Assembly (NCBI RefSeq): GCF_000974785.1
Contig: NZ_BBWV01000003.1
Coordinates: 682,001-746,000 of the forward strand
Direction: 5' to 3'
DNA length: 64,000 bases
Source: Flavihumibacter petaseus NBRC 106054
GTDB lineage: Bacteria; Bacteroidota; Bacteroidia; Chitinophagales; Chitinophagaceae
Numbering within the stretch: the stretch's first letter is position 1; each line of letters starts with the position of its first letter. Both the position numbers and the translations under genes were made by a program. The notes beneath the pieces are model-generated. The model searched no databases, was not told where the DNA came from, and saw nothing but the letters and a program-made list of their open reading frames with translations. Shown here piece after piece: positions 16,962 through 27,764 of this stretch.

Positions 16962-17780
16962 ATGCGTCAGTCCCTCCGTCCCATTTGCCTTGCGATGTTG
17001 CTCTGTTGTTCCGTGCTGCCCGGTCTGGCGCAGAACGCGAATGTTGTTGCTGCATCCCCCGATATGAGCCTCTTCCAGAAAAAATTGTACATCTCGTCGG
17101 CCGGTGACACCCTTCAATACCGCATATTATATCCGGAAGGGTATGAGCAGGGCGGGAAATATCCGCTCTTCATCTTCCTGCACGGTTCAGGCGAAAGGGG
17201 GTCAGACAATGAAAAACAACTGACGCACGGAGGCGCACTTTTCCTGGCGGATTCCAACCGGAAACAATTTCCGGCGATCGTGGTCTTTCCGCAATGCCCG
17301 CAGAATGAATCCTGGACCAATATCACAGTGAACCGGCAGGCAGATCACAACGAATTCATTTTTGACTATTCCCAACCGATGAAACGGCCGTTGCAAAGGA
17401 CACTTAACCTAATACTTGCCCTGATCGCCACGGAAAAGGTGAACAAGAAAAAGGTGTTCCTCTCCGGTCTATCCCTGGGTGGTATGGGAACTTTCGAACT
17501 GGTGTATCATGCGCCGGCGGTATTTCATGCAGCGGCACCGATCTGTGGTGGTGGCGATACGGCCTCGTATAACCGCCAGACAGCGAAAGTGCCCTTCCGG
17601 ATCTTCCACGGCGCGGACGACCAGTCTGTGAATGTGCAATATTCCCGTGATATGGTTAAACGCCTGGAAAACCTGAAAGCCAAAAAAGTATCCTACATCG
17701 AATACCCTGGCGTAAAACATGACAGCTGGAACAACGCATTCGCCGAGCCGGACTTTCTCGCCTGGTTCTGGAAGCAATAG
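16962..17780 (+). CDS. Exported alpha/beta-hydrolase (esterase/prolyl oligopeptidase-like)
   Basis: 272 residues starting with a signal peptide (LAMLLCCSVLPGLAQN). The alpha/beta-hydrolase core is clear: FIFLHGSGERGSDNEKQ provides the oxyanion region, GLSLGGMG (about residue 175) contains the nucleophile Ser, the acid lies in FHGADDQSV, and the His in GVKHDSW. The layout matches dienelactone-hydrolase or carboxylesterase-like proteins with a prolyl oligopeptidase-type fold, often attached to polysaccharide loci as carbohydrate esterases. Substrate unknown. It precedes the ABC exporter by 23 bases on the same strand but functions need not be linked. Confidence 0.82.
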   Translation: MRQSLRPICLAMLLCCSVLPGLAQNANVVAASPDMSLFQKKLYISSAGDTLQYRILYPEGYEQGGKYPLFIFLHGSGERGSDNEKQLTHGGALFLADSNRKQFPAIVVFPQCPQNESWTNITVNRQADHNEFIFDYSQPMKRPLQRTLNLILALIATEKVNKKKVFLSGLSLGGMGTFELVYHAPAVFHAAAPICGGGDTASYNRQTAKVPFRIFHGADDQSVNVQYSRDMVKRLENLKAKKVSYIEYPGVKHDSWNNAFAEPDFLAWFWKQ

Positions 17781-17803
17781 TTTCTCTCTACCTTCGCGTT
17801 TCC

Positions 17804-19639
17804 ATGAAGCACCTTACCTCGCTGAACAAATATTTCTGGAAGTACCGCTGGCGGCTGTTGCTGGGCATCCTTTTTATCGTCCTTTCCAACTATTTCCGGA
17901 TCCTGGCACCGCAGCTGACCGGGTTCGTGATCGATGCGGTGGAACAACACCTGCCCGGTTACACGGCGAAAAAAACGCTGCATGCCTACGATCCCCTGGT
18001 GCAATATGTGGTCGCCTTTTCGAATAACATATCTTTCCGGCAGATGCTGGTGCTTTGCGGCATTGTGCTGCTGGGAACCGCGCTGCTCAGCGGATTCTTC
18101 CTGTTCCTCGTGCGGCAGACCATCATCGTGATGAGCCGTCACATCGAATTTGATCAGAAGAACGAGATCTACCGGCATTACCAGTTGCTTGACCTTAGCT
18201 TTTATAAAAAGAACAGTACCGGCGACCTGATGAACCGGATCACGGAAGATGTCAGCCGCGTCCGCATGTATACCGGTCCGGCTACCATGTACTTCATCAA
18301 CCTGGCCGTGACCATCGGGTTCAGCCTGTTTTATATGTTTACGGCCAACTGGAAGCTGACCCTGATCGTTCTGGCCCCGTTGCCTTTACTCGCCCTGACG
18401 ATTTATTACGTGAATACGATCATCAACCGCCGCAGTGAAAAGATCCAGGCACAGTTGTCTGACCTGACGACCACGGCCCAGGAATCTTATTCCGGTATCC
18501 GGGTGATCAAAAGTTTCGTCCAGGAAAAGGCACAGGAAGAGTATTTCGGGGAGAATGCCGAGGCCTACCGCAACAGCGCGATCGGCCTGGCGAAGGTGGA
18601 AGCAATCTATTTCCCCTCCATGTCGCTCATGATCGGCATCAGTACCCTGCTGACCATCCTGGTCGGCGGCATTTATGCCCTGCAGCCCGGTTCCGGCGTT
18701 ACAGCGGGTACGCTGGCGGAATTTGTGATGTACATCAATATCCTGACTTTCCCGGTAAGCGCGATCGGGTGGACGGCCAGTATGATCCAGCGGGCGGCAG
18801 CCTCCCAGAAAAGGATCAACGAATTCCTGGATACCCGGCCCCTGATCCTTCAGCCGGAGGCTGCGCTGAAACCCGAGGTGCGCGGCAATATCCGTTTCAA
18901 TAATGTGAGTTTTACCTACGAACATACCGGGATCAGGGCCGTTCACAATTTTACACTGGATATCAGGCAGGGGGAGAAGGTCGCCGTCATCGGGCGTACC
19001 GGCAGCGGCAAAACGACCCTTGCCCAGCTGTTGCTGAGGATGTATGATCCGCAGGAGGGCAGCATCGCCCTGGATGGTGTGGATATCCGGAAAATTGACC
19101 TGCATCATCTCCGGGAAGAAGTCAGTTATGTACCACAGGATGTTTTCTTATTCAGCGATTCCATCCGCAACAATATTGCTTTTGGCGAGGCAACCGTAAA
19201 CGCAGCTGCAGTGGAGCAGGCGGCAAAAGCTGCCAGTGTTCACCGGGAGATCGAAGGATTTTCGCAGCAGTATGACACGATGATCGGGGAGCGGGGAGTT
19301 ACCCTAAGCGGTGGACAAAAACAGCGGATCAGCATTGCCCGGGCATTGCTGAAGCATCCCGACATCATCGTTTTTGATGATTGCCTCAGTGCGGTGGATG
19401 CCAAAACGGAGCGACAGATCATCACTAACCTCGAAGAATACCTGCAACAAAAGACCGCCATCATCATCACGCACCGCATCTTTTCCCTGTTCAGTTTTGA
19501 CAAGATCATCGTGCTGGAAGACGGCCGCATCGTTGAGCAGGGCACACACGAAGAACTGATTACAAATAACGGTTATTATCAATTCCTGTACGAACACCAG
19601 CAGGACGAGCCGGAAGAGGACCTGGCAACGGATAAATAG
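17804..19639 (+). CDS. ABC exporter, fused permease-ATPase (type IV), non-canonical catalytic residue
   Basis: 611 residues: six transmembrane helices (about residues 15-320) followed by an ATPase domain. Walker A is GRTGSGKTT near 396, the signature LSGGQKQR near 501 and Walker B IIVFDD near 520, followed by CLSAVDAKTE and the H-loop in IITHRI. The residue after Walker B is Asp instead of the usual catalytic Glu, as in the degenerate-site subunits of heterodimeric exporters (TM287/YheI type), so the protein may pair with another subunit encoded elsewhere. Probably exports a lipid or drug-like molecule. A TACCTTCG box at 17789-17796 may be its promoter. Confidence 0.88.
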   Translation: MKHLTSLNKYFWKYRWRLLLGILFIVLSNYFRILAPQLTGFVIDAVEQHLPGYTAKKTLHAYDPLVQYVVAFSNNISFRQMLVLCGIVLLGTALLSGFFLFLVRQTIIVMSRHIEFDQKNEIYRHYQLLDLSFYKKNSTGDLMNRITEDVSRVRMYTGPATMYFINLAVTIGFSLFYMFTANWKLTLIVLAPLPLLALTIYYVNTIINRRSEKIQAQLSDLTTTAQESYSGIRVIKSFVQEKAQEEYFGENAEAYRNSAIGLAKVEAIYFPSMSLMIGISTLLTILVGGIYALQPGSGVTAGTLAEFVMYINILTFPVSAIGWTASMIQRAAASQKRINEFLDTRPLILQPEAALKPEVRGNIRFNNVSFTYEHTGIRAVHNFTLDIRQGEKVAVIGRTGSGKTTLAQLLLRMYDPQEGSIALDGVDIRKIDLHHLREEVSYVPQDVFLFSDSIRNNIAFGEATVNAAAVEQAAKAASVHREIEGFSQQYDTMIGERGVTLSGGQKQRISIARALLKHPDIIVFDDCLSAVDAKTERQIITNLEEYLQQKTAIIITHRIFSLFSFDKIIVLEDGRIVEQGTHEELITNNGYYQFLYEHQQDEPEEDLATDK

Positions 19640-19770
19640 CGGGGGTAGTGGTAAACACTTAGTTGATTATAAAAGTTTTGTAAAATTTTGCGATTTGAAC
19701 AACAACCGCTTTATTTGTCTCTTATTCGGCACCTAACGAAATTAATTAACTGCAAAAAACAACAAAACCT

Positions 19771-20208
19771 GTGGCGTACGAGAACAATGACAAAAAGATG
19801 GAGAGTGTTTACAGCAAACGGATCAGAGCTGGAAAACGCAGGACCTATTTCTTTGATGTGCGTGCAACCAGAAGCAACGATTACTACCTGACCATTACAG
19901 AAAGCCGTAAAAAATTTGACGACAACGGTTATGACCGTCACAAGATCTTTTTATATAAGGAAGACTTTAATAAATTCCTGAAGGCATTAACTGAGGCTGT
20001 TGATTATGTAAAGACCGACCTCATGCCGGATTTTGATTTTGATGCCTATAACCACGACAACCTCGAAGAAAATGGCGACGGCGCGGAGCATGTACATCAT
20101 GCACCGGTTGTTGCAGCCGCGAGTGTTGCCCCAACCAATGGTGCTGCTGTAGTTGCAGCAAGCATACCTCCGGTTGATGGTGACAACGAGGAAGTAGACA
20201 AGTGGTAA
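19771..20208 (+). CDS. DUF3276 / PUR-domain nucleic-acid-binding protein
   Basis: 145 residues with a GTG start; the first ATG (codon 10) would remove the MAYENN start shared by Bacteroidota relatives. The domain (to about residue 90) has the PUR-alpha-like pattern SKRIRAGKRRTYFFDVRAT, NDYYLTITESRKKF, HKIFLYKEDFNKF. Family members bind single-stranded nucleic acid. The C-terminal third is Ala/Val/Pro-rich with acidic residues, low complexity and probably disordered. It is monocistronic, followed directly by a strong terminator. Confidence 0.87.
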   Translation: MAYENNDKKMESVYSKRIRAGKRRTYFFDVRATRSNDYYLTITESRKKFDDNGYDRHKIFLYKEDFNKFLKALTEAVDYVKTDLMPDFDFDAYNHDNLEENGDGAEHVHHAPVVAAASVAPTNGAAVVAASIPPVDGDNEEVDKW

Positions 20209-20232
20209 TTCGACCAACCAATTGCTTATTCA

Positions 20233-20260
20233 GCCCCTTGCTTCAGCAGGGGGTTTTTTA
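20233..20260 (+). terminator. Rho-independent terminator after the PUR-domain gene
   Basis: CCCC (20234-20237) and GGGG (20250-20253) close a stem continued by TTGC/GCA around a short loop, followed by TTTTTTA. It lies 25 bases after the stop. Confidence 0.8.
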
Positions 20261-20403
20261 TTGAAGGCAGGTGTTGGCGCAGGCTGTGGCGTGTATATTA
20301 AAACGGGTTTCCATACAATAGCGATGATGCTCATTTCGTTGGTAACGCGCCTCTTAGACAAAACTTATTTTAAAAACAAAGTTAAAGAGTAGCCATCAAT
20401 GGC

Positions 20404-20411
20404 TATTTTTG
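20404..20411 (+). promoter_or_regulatory. -7 box for sdhCAB
   Basis: TATTTTTG matches TAnnTTTG and ends 18 bases before the sdhC ATG. A small hairpin (AGCCATCAATGGCT) overlaps it. No clear -33 TTTG is seen, so only half of the promoter is supported. Confidence 0.5.
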
Positions 20412-20429
20412 TGCAAAATTTTGACAAGG

Positions 20430-21137
20430 ATGAAATGGTCTGAATTCTTCACTTCATCGATTGGTAAGAAATTCGTGATGGGGCTCACTGGTATTTTTCT
20501 CGTCTTGTTCCTGATCGTTCACGTTAGTATCAATGCCTGCATATTTGCTGATCTGCCCATTTTCAATGCCGAAGACAACGGTAGAATGTTCAATGTCGCT
20601 GCCCATTTCATGGGTTCCACGGTATTGATCAGAATCCTTGAATACGGACTTTTCATCGGCATACTCCTGCACATCGTTCAGGGCTATGCACTTACCGTAA
20701 AAAACCGTGCCGCCCGCGGTGTGGGGTATGCGGTAAACCTGGGCAACCGGGGCAGCAAGTGGTACAGCCGTTCCATGGGACTGCTGGGCACCCTGATCCT
20801 GCTATTCCTGATCCTCCACCTGGGGCATTTCTGGACAAAAGCGCGTTTCACCGACCAACTGTCACCGGTAACCTATAATGGGGTAGAAATGCATGATATG
20901 TTCACCCGCATGAAGGATGTTTTTGCCAGCCCGCTGGTGGTACTGGTGTACATCCTGGGATGCATTTCTCTGGCCTATCACCTCGCTCACGGCTTCCAGA
21001 GTGCCTTCCGTACGGTAGGTGTGCACAATAAGAAATACAATATTCTCCTGACCAGCCTGGGTTATGGCTTCTCCATTATCGTTCCCCTGGTCTTTGCCCT
21101 GATGCCCATTGCCATGCACTTTGGCTGGGTTGCCTGA
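20430..21137 (+). CDS. sdhC: Succinate dehydrogenase cytochrome b subunit
   Basis: 235 residues from the ATG at 20430 ([15 protein letters not shown]); a GTG at 20409 lies within the putative promoter and is rejected. Five hydrophobic segments, with the membrane His residues that ligate haem in the Wolinella/Bacteroidota b558 type (for example [44 protein letters not shown]). It anchors the flavoprotein and iron-sulfur subunits to the inner membrane and passes electrons to menaquinone. First gene of sdhCAB. Confidence 0.92.
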   Translation: MKWSEFFTSSIGKKFVMGLTGIFLVLFLIVHVSINACIFADLPIFNAEDNGRMFNVAAHFMGSTVLIRILEYGLFIGILLHIVQGYALTVKNRAARGVGYAVNLGNRGSKWYSRSMGLLGTLILLFLILHLGHFWTKARFTDQLSPVTYNGVEMHDMFTRMKDVFASPLVVLVYILGCISLAYHLAHGFQSAFRTVGVHNKKYNILLTSLGYGFSIIVPLVFALMPIAMHFGWVA

Positions 21138-21162
21138 TTCAATAAATTCAGATTTTCTGCAT

Positions 21163-23136
21163 ATGCTCAATTCAAAAACTCCTGCGGGTCCGCTTGAACA
21201 GAAATGGACAGAATTCAAAGGGCACTGCAAACTGGTGAACCCTGCGAATAAGCGCAAGCTGGAAATTGTAGTGGTGGGAACCGGTCTGGCGGGTGCTTCG
21301 GCAGCGGCTGCGCTGGGTGAACTCGGTTACAAGGTGAAAGCGTTTTGTTTCCAGGATTCTCCCCGCCGGGCACACAGCATCGCTGCACAGGGCGGTATCA
21401 ATGCTGCCAAGAACTATCAGAACGATGGCGACTCTGTTTTTCGTCTTTTTTATGATACCATCAAAGGAGGTGACTATCGCGCACGCGAATCCAATGTTCA
21501 CCGCCTTGCTGAAGTAAGTACCAGCATTATCGACCAGTGCGTGGCCCAGGGTGTTCCCTTTGCCCGCGAATATGGCGGCTTGCTGAGCAACCGTTCCTTT
21601 GGTGGAACACAGGTGCAGCGCACCTTTTACGCTGCCGGTCAGACCGGGCAGCAATTGCTGATCGGCGCCTACCAGGCCCTGGAACGCCAGGTAGCCCTGG
21701 GTAATGTGACCATGTATGCCCGCCATGAAATGCTTGAAGTGGTGATCGTAGATGGCAAGGCCCGCGGTATCATCGCCCGCAATCTTGTAACGGGCGAACT
21801 GGAAAGACATTTCGGGCACTCGGTACTGTTGTGCAGCGGTGGATACGGAAACGTATTCTACCTCAGCACCAACGCCATGGGCTGTAACGTAACGGCTGCC
21901 TGGAAAGCCCACAAAAAAGGCGCATATTTCGGCAACCCCTGCTTCACACAGATCCACCCCACCTGTATCCCGGTGAGTGGTGACCACCAGAGCAAGCTGA
22001 CGCTGATGTCAGAATCCCTGCGGAATGATGGCCGGATCTGGGTACCCAAAAAACAGGGAGATGCCCGTCGCCCCAATGAAATTCCTGAAGAAGAAAGAGA
22101 CTACTATCTCGAAAGAAGATATCCTGCCTTCGGTAACCTCGTTCCCCGTGACGTGGCCAGCCGTGCGGCCAAAGAGCGTTGCGATGCGGGTTATGGCGTA
22201 GGCACCTCCCGGCAGGCGGTATACCTTGATTATGCCGATGCGATCCAGCGTTATGGAAAAGGCGAAGTGAACAAGCGCAACCTCCAGGGGCTTTCTGCAG
22301 CAGAAGTGACCCAGCTGGGCAAGGATGTGGTGAAAGAGAAATACGGTAACCTTTTCGATATGTACGAAAAGATCACCGGCGAGAATCCCTACGAAATTCC
22401 CATGCGGATCTACCCCGCGGTACACTATACCATGGGCGGACTGTGGGTGGATTATGAACTGATGACAACGGTGCCCGGACTGTACTGTCTCGGTGAAGCG
22501 AATTTCAGTGATCACGGTGCCAACCGTCTCGGTGCATCTGCACTCATGCAGGGGCTGGCTGACGGCTACTTCGTGATTCCCTATACCATCGGCAATTACC
22601 TGGCTGATGACATCATGACCAAGGCGATCCCGGAAGATCATCCTGCATTCGTAGAAGCAGAGAAATCAGTTTCCGACAGGATCAGTCAGCTCATGAATAT
22701 CAAGGGTAAACAGACCGTAGAAAGCTTCCACAAGCGGCTCGGTAAGATCATGTGGGACAAATGCGGTATGGCCCGTAACGAAAAGGGACTGAAGGAAGCC
22801 ATCGTGGAGATCCAGCAGCTGAAGAAAGAGTTCTGGAGTGATGTAAAGATCCCCGGAGTAGTGAACGAAATGAACCCTGAACTCGACAAAGCCAACCGGG
22901 TAGCGGATTTCATCGAGCTGGGCGAACTGATGTGCCTCGATGCACTGAATCGCCGGGAAAGCTGCGGCGGCCACTTCCGGGAGGAAAGCCAGACCGAAGA
23001 AGGAGAAGCAAAACGCAATGACGCTGAATTCTCCTATGTTTCTGCCTGGGAATACAAGGCAGAACACGAATGGCAATTGCATAAAGAAGATCTGAATTTT
23101 GAAGTTGCTAAACCTACGCAGCGTTCTTACAAATAA
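21163..23136 (+). CDS. sdhA: Succinate dehydrogenase / fumarate reductase flavoprotein subunit
   Basis: 657 residues from the ATG at 21163 ([15 protein letters not shown]); a start at 21109 would overlap sdhC and is rejected. FAD binding is shown by [17 protein letters not shown], the covalent-FAD region by [17 protein letters not shown], and the active-site region by [19 protein letters not shown] and [14 protein letters not shown]. Catalyses succinate oxidation (or fumarate reduction) in the TCA cycle. It follows sdhC by 25 bases and precedes sdhB by 9. Confidence 0.96.
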   Translation: MLNSKTPAGPLEQKWTEFKGHCKLVNPANKRKLEIVVVGTGLAGASAAAALGELGYKVKAFCFQDSPRRAHSIAAQGGINAAKNYQNDGDSVFRLFYDTIKGGDYRARESNVHRLAEVSTSIIDQCVAQGVPFAREYGGLLSNRSFGGTQVQRTFYAAGQTGQQLLIGAYQALERQVALGNVTMYARHEMLEVVIVDGKARGIIARNLVTGELERHFGHSVLLCSGGYGNVFYLSTNAMGCNVTAAWKAHKKGAYFGNPCFTQIHPTCIPVSGDHQSKLTLMSESLRNDGRIWVPKKQGDARRPNEIPEEERDYYLERRYPAFGNLVPRDVASRAAKERCDAGYGVGTSRQAVYLDYADAIQRYGKGEVNKRNLQGLSAAEVTQLGKDVVKEKYGNLFDMYEKITGENPYEIPMRIYPAVHYTMGGLWVDYELMTTVPGLYCLGEANFSDHGANRLGASALMQGLADGYFVIPYTIGNYLADDIMTKAIPEDHPAFVEAEKSVSDRISQLMNIKGKQTVESFHKRLGKIMWDKCGMARNEKGLKEAIVEIQQLKKEFWSDVKIPGVVNEMNPELDKANRVADFIELGELMCLDALNRRESCGGHFREESQTEEGEAKRNDAEFSYVSAWEYKAEHEWQLHKEDLNFEVAKPTQRSYK

Positions 23137-23145
23137 ATACGAACC

Positions 23146-23910
23146 ATGTCTAGTAACAACATGAACCTGACACTGAAAGTCTGGAAGCAAAAGAACAGCC
23201 AGGATACAGGACGTTTCGAAACTTACCAGGTGAAAAATGTTTCTGAGGAAATGTCATTCCTGGAAATGTTCGACATATTGAATGAAGAACTGATCCGTGA
23301 AGGAAAAGACCCGATCGCTTTTGACCACGACTGCCGCGAAGGAATTTGCGGAACCTGCTCAATGTATATCGACGGGAAACCTCACGGTCCCTGGCAGGCG
23401 AATACAACCTGCCAGCTGCACATGCGGGCCTACAAAGATGGTGATACCATTACCGTTGAACCCTGGAGGGCAAATGCTTTCCCGGTCATCAAAGACCTGA
23501 TGGTGGATCGTTCTTCCTTTGACCGGATCATCCAGTCGGGTGGTTATATTTCGGTGAATACCGGTAACGCAGTTGATGCCAACGCGCTGCCCGTTGAGAA
23601 AGACAAAGCTGATGCTGCTTTTGCTGCCGCTGCCTGTATTGGTTGCGGTGCCTGTGTGGCCGCCTGTAAAAACAGTTCAGCAATGCTGTTCCTTTCTGCT
23701 AAAGTGAGCCACCTGGCACTGCTGCCACAGGGAGGTCCCGAAAGGAAGACCCGTGTACTGAACATGGTGGCGCAGATGGACAAGGAAGGCTTCGGCTCCT
23801 GTACCAATACCGGTGCCTGCGAAGCGGTTTGCCCGAAGGAAATCTCCCTTTCCAATATCTCCCGCCTCAATGGGGAATATATTGCTGCGGGACTGGTGTC
23901 AGAAAAATAA
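23146..23910 (+). CDS. sdhB: Succinate dehydrogenase / fumarate reductase iron-sulfur subunit
   Basis: 254 residues with ligands for three clusters: [14 protein letters not shown] for the 2Fe-2S plus a later Cys in [21 protein letters not shown] for the 4Fe-4S, and [15 protein letters not shown] for the 3Fe-4S and remaining ligands. It relays electrons from the flavoprotein to the cytochrome b subunit. Last gene of the operon; a terminator follows 22 bases after the stop. Confidence 0.96.
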   Translation: MSSNNMNLTLKVWKQKNSQDTGRFETYQVKNVSEEMSFLEMFDILNEELIREGKDPIAFDHDCREGICGTCSMYIDGKPHGPWQANTTCQLHMRAYKDGDTITVEPWRANAFPVIKDLMVDRSSFDRIIQSGGYISVNTGNAVDANALPVEKDKADAAFAAAACIGCGACVAACKNSSAMLFLSAKVSHLALLPQGGPERKTRVLNMVAQMDKEGFGSCTNTGACEAVCPKEISLSNISRLNGEYIAAGLVSEK

Positions 23911-23931
23911 CCACGACCTTACTGCATAAAA

Positions 23932-23959
23932 AAAGGGCCGTCCGTGGGGATGGCCCTTT
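23932..23959. terminator. Bidirectional terminator between sdhB and the small minus-strand gene
   Basis: AAAGGGCC (23932-23939) pairs with GGCCCTTT (23952-23959), with A/T runs outside the stem on both sides. It serves the converging sdhB and the 54-aa gene. Confidence 0.75.
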
Positions 23960-23976
23960 CTGTTGCGTGCCGCTTC

Positions 23977-24141
23977 TCAACTGAAGGGGCAATGCCTTGA
24001 ACAATCTTTTTTCTTTTCTTCCTTTTTGATCTCCTTTTTTTCAGGTGCCGGACTGGACTTTCTGCTCCTGTTCTGTAAACTGGCAAAAGCAACGGCGGCC
24101 ATGAAAGCCACCAATACCAACAATAGTACCTGCTTTCTCAT
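23977..24141 (-). CDS. Small exported Lys-rich protein (54 aa)
   Basis: A short ORF starting MRKQVLLLVLVAFMAAVAFA, a clear signal peptide or membrane anchor, then a basic/acidic helix (APEKKEIKKEEKKKDC) and a tail with two Cys (DCSRHCPFS). Support: a proper start, signal-like N-terminus and placement directly before a bidirectional terminator. The opposite strand has a 66-codon frame with no protein-like features. Function unknown; a small membrane-associated or periplasmic protein is likely. Confidence 0.6.
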   Translation of the reverse strand: MRKQVLLLVLVAFMAAVAFASLQNRSRKSSPAPEKKEIKKEEKKKDCSRHCPFS

Positions 24142-24155
24142 AACCCTGAATTTGA

Positions 24156-25886
<1,731 letters not shown>

Positions 25887-25901
25887 AACTGTCAGCAGAC
25901 T

Positions 25902-26741
25902 TTATTTTCGGTTTCTACCAAGTTGATAAGTAAGGCCGGCACCAATTCCTGCAAAATACCGGCTGCCCGTGAATTGCAAATGAAAGCTGATTGGATCCCC
26001 GACAAACGCTACGGTATTCCTGACCACTGCCGGCACAGTTGTATGAAAATTGTAAATGTTTCCGTCATAGTCATATTCATCGGTGGGCAGTTGCTTAAAA
26101 TGGGTACCCACGGCAAGCTGGTAGGCGATCTTCGAGCCGTTCTTTTTCTTCCGGAATACCAGTTCTGTAGTTAGAAAATACAGCTGTTGTAAATTTTGCC
26201 GGTCAATGTATTCGTAATAATCTCCGGGTAATGCCTTCCTGTATTTTACATATTGGCCACCTTCATATCCTATAGTCCCTTCCAAGCCGATAATACGCCA
26301 GTCGAAGTTCGGATGAACTGGTATCACATAGGAGAATCCTGCAGTGACAGCACCTGAACAGACAAAATAGAGATCTTTCTGGGGATAGTGCATCGCAGTA
26401 TCAGTAATCAAAACCTTGTCGCTGGAGTTATAAGACCCGAGATTAACCTGTGCACCCCCGAAATACTGGAAGCGACCGGCTTTACCGGCATGATGAAATT
26501 TGATCTGTCCCAGCAGTGCCATATCGAAATCGTCATTATCGCCTACGCCGTTAATGGAGCCTGCAACCGACAGGTAATTTGCTGACCTGACGCTGTCATT
26601 TTGGGTAGGTTGAACCTGGTAGGTACTCTGGGTAAAGGGCAGCGGACTCATGACGATTCCCGGACCTGTGCAACTGGTCAGCAGCAATGAAATGGCGGGA
26701 AACGGCCATAGCCGGATAGCAAAATTGGATAAGGTTCTCAT
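25902..26741 (-). CDS. Lipoprotein, predicted beta-rich, paralogue A
   Basis: 279 residues with a lipoprotein signal (ISLLLTSC, Cys about 24). The mature part is beta-rich with aromatic alternation (FHHAGKAGRFQYFGGAQVNLG, EGGQYVKYRKALPG) and ends AGIGAGLTYQLGRNRK, resembling a barrel-like closing strand. It is clearly paralogous to the next upstream gene: shared blocks include FHHAGxAGRFQYxGG, EGGxYVxYRK and xSYxVQPTxxDS. Probably sits in the outer membrane or on the cell surface. No known domain. Confidence 0.65.
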   Translation of the reverse strand: MRTLSNFAIRLWPFPAISLLLTSCTGPGIVMSPLPFTQSTYQVQPTQNDSVRSANYLSVAGSINGVGDNDDFDMALLGQIKFHHAGKAGRFQYFGGAQVNLGSYNSSDKVLITDTAMHYPQKDLYFVCSGAVTAGFSYVIPVHPNFDWRIIGLEGTIGYEGGQYVKYRKALPGDYYEYIDRQNLQQLYFLTTELVFRKKKNGSKIAYQLAVGTHFKQLPTDEYDYDGNIYNFHTTVPAVVRNTVAFVGDPISFHLQFTGSRYFAGIGAGLTYQLGRNRK

Positions 26742-26786
26742 GATATATAGTTAAGGTTTAATAAATCGAACTATCCAAAATAGCAA

Positions 26787-26813
26787 AAAAGGCGCTGGTT
26801 AAGAGCGCCTTTT
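26787..26813 (-). terminator. Terminator between the two lipoprotein genes
   Basis: AAAAGGCGCT (26787-26796) and AGCGCCTTTT (26804-26813) form a perfect 10-bp stem just after the stop of the upstream paralogue, so the two genes are likely transcribed separately. Confidence 0.8.
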
Positions 26814-26818
26814 GGAAT

Positions 26819-27655
26819 TTATCTAAGATTACTGATACGATAGGTGATGCCAGTTCCAAAACCGAGCAGGTAGCGGCTTCCATACACCTGGAAATAAAAA
26901 TACATCGGGTCATTGCCCAGGTGCAGGGTATTGCGTACGATCGCCGGGGTGCTGTAACCGTTCAATACCGCGCTGCTACTGCCGTTATAATACTCATCAT
27001 AGGGCAGTTCCCTGAAAGTGGTGCCAACGGAGAACTGGTAACCCAGCTTGAAGCCCGAACGTCTCTTCTTAAACACCATTTCCGTACTCAGGTAGTAAAC
27101 CTGCTGGAAATTCTCTTTGTCCACATACCCCAGCAAATGATTCGGAAGACCTTTCCTGTATTGAACATATTTACCGCCCTCATAACCAACACTTCCATCC
27201 ACACCCAGGATCCGCCACTCAAAGCTTTTGGACACCGGCAGGGTATAATAGGCGCCAAAACTGACGGCGCCCGCAAAAACGAAATTGGACCGCCTGTAGG
27301 GGTACTCGCTAAATGTGCTGTCTTCATACAGGCCATCCGTGATGTTATACGCCCCGGCGTTCAACTGCAGGCCACCATAATACTGGAAACGACCGGCTGT
27401 ACCGGCATGGTGAAATTTGAACTGGGCCAACTGGGAATTGTCTTCCAGGTCGCGGCCAATGGCGTTAAAAGAACCGGCAAGACTCACATAGTTGGCGTGG
27501 GAGATACTGTCACTCAGGGTCGGCTGTACATGGTAGGAACTTTGGGCGTAAGGGATGGAACTCATCAGGAGCTTATTTGATCCGGTACAGCTTCCTAAAA
27601 GGATGACCATCAGGCTGAGGCAGGCAAAAACGGGGATAGGGTTTCTAGATTTCAT
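26819..27655 (-). CDS. Lipoprotein, predicted beta-rich, paralogue B
   Basis: 278 residues from the ATG at 27655 (MKSRNPIPVFACLSL); the frame extends to 27691 but without signal features. The lipobox is VILLGSC. Organisation equals paralogue A: VQPTLSDSISHANYVSLAGS, FHHAGTAGRFQYYGGLQLN and EGGKYVQYRKGLPN, ending LGFGTGITYRISNLR. Tandem duplication is the likely origin, with clear divergence since. Divergent from the 1161-aa envelope gene. Function unknown. Confidence 0.65.
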   Translation of the reverse strand: MKSRNPIPVFACLSLMVILLGSCTGSNKLLMSSIPYAQSSYHVQPTLSDSISHANYVSLAGSFNAIGRDLEDNSQLAQFKFHHAGTAGRFQYYGGLQLNAGAYNITDGLYEDSTFSEYPYRRSNFVFAGAVSFGAYYTLPVSKSFEWRILGVDGSVGYEGGKYVQYRKGLPNHLLGYVDKENFQQVYYLSTEMVFKKRRSGFKLGYQFSVGTTFRELPYDEYYNGSSSAVLNGYSTPAIVRNTLHLGNDPMYFYFQVYGSRYLLGFGTGITYRISNLR

Positions 27656-27764
27656 GCACCATTGACAGATGGCCGCGGGGAATCGCTGCATCCGCTGTAA
27701 TCCGCTCCCCGTCTGGAAAGCACAATAATCAGCTTATATTCGCGCTTTAAGGGAAAGGGAGCGT

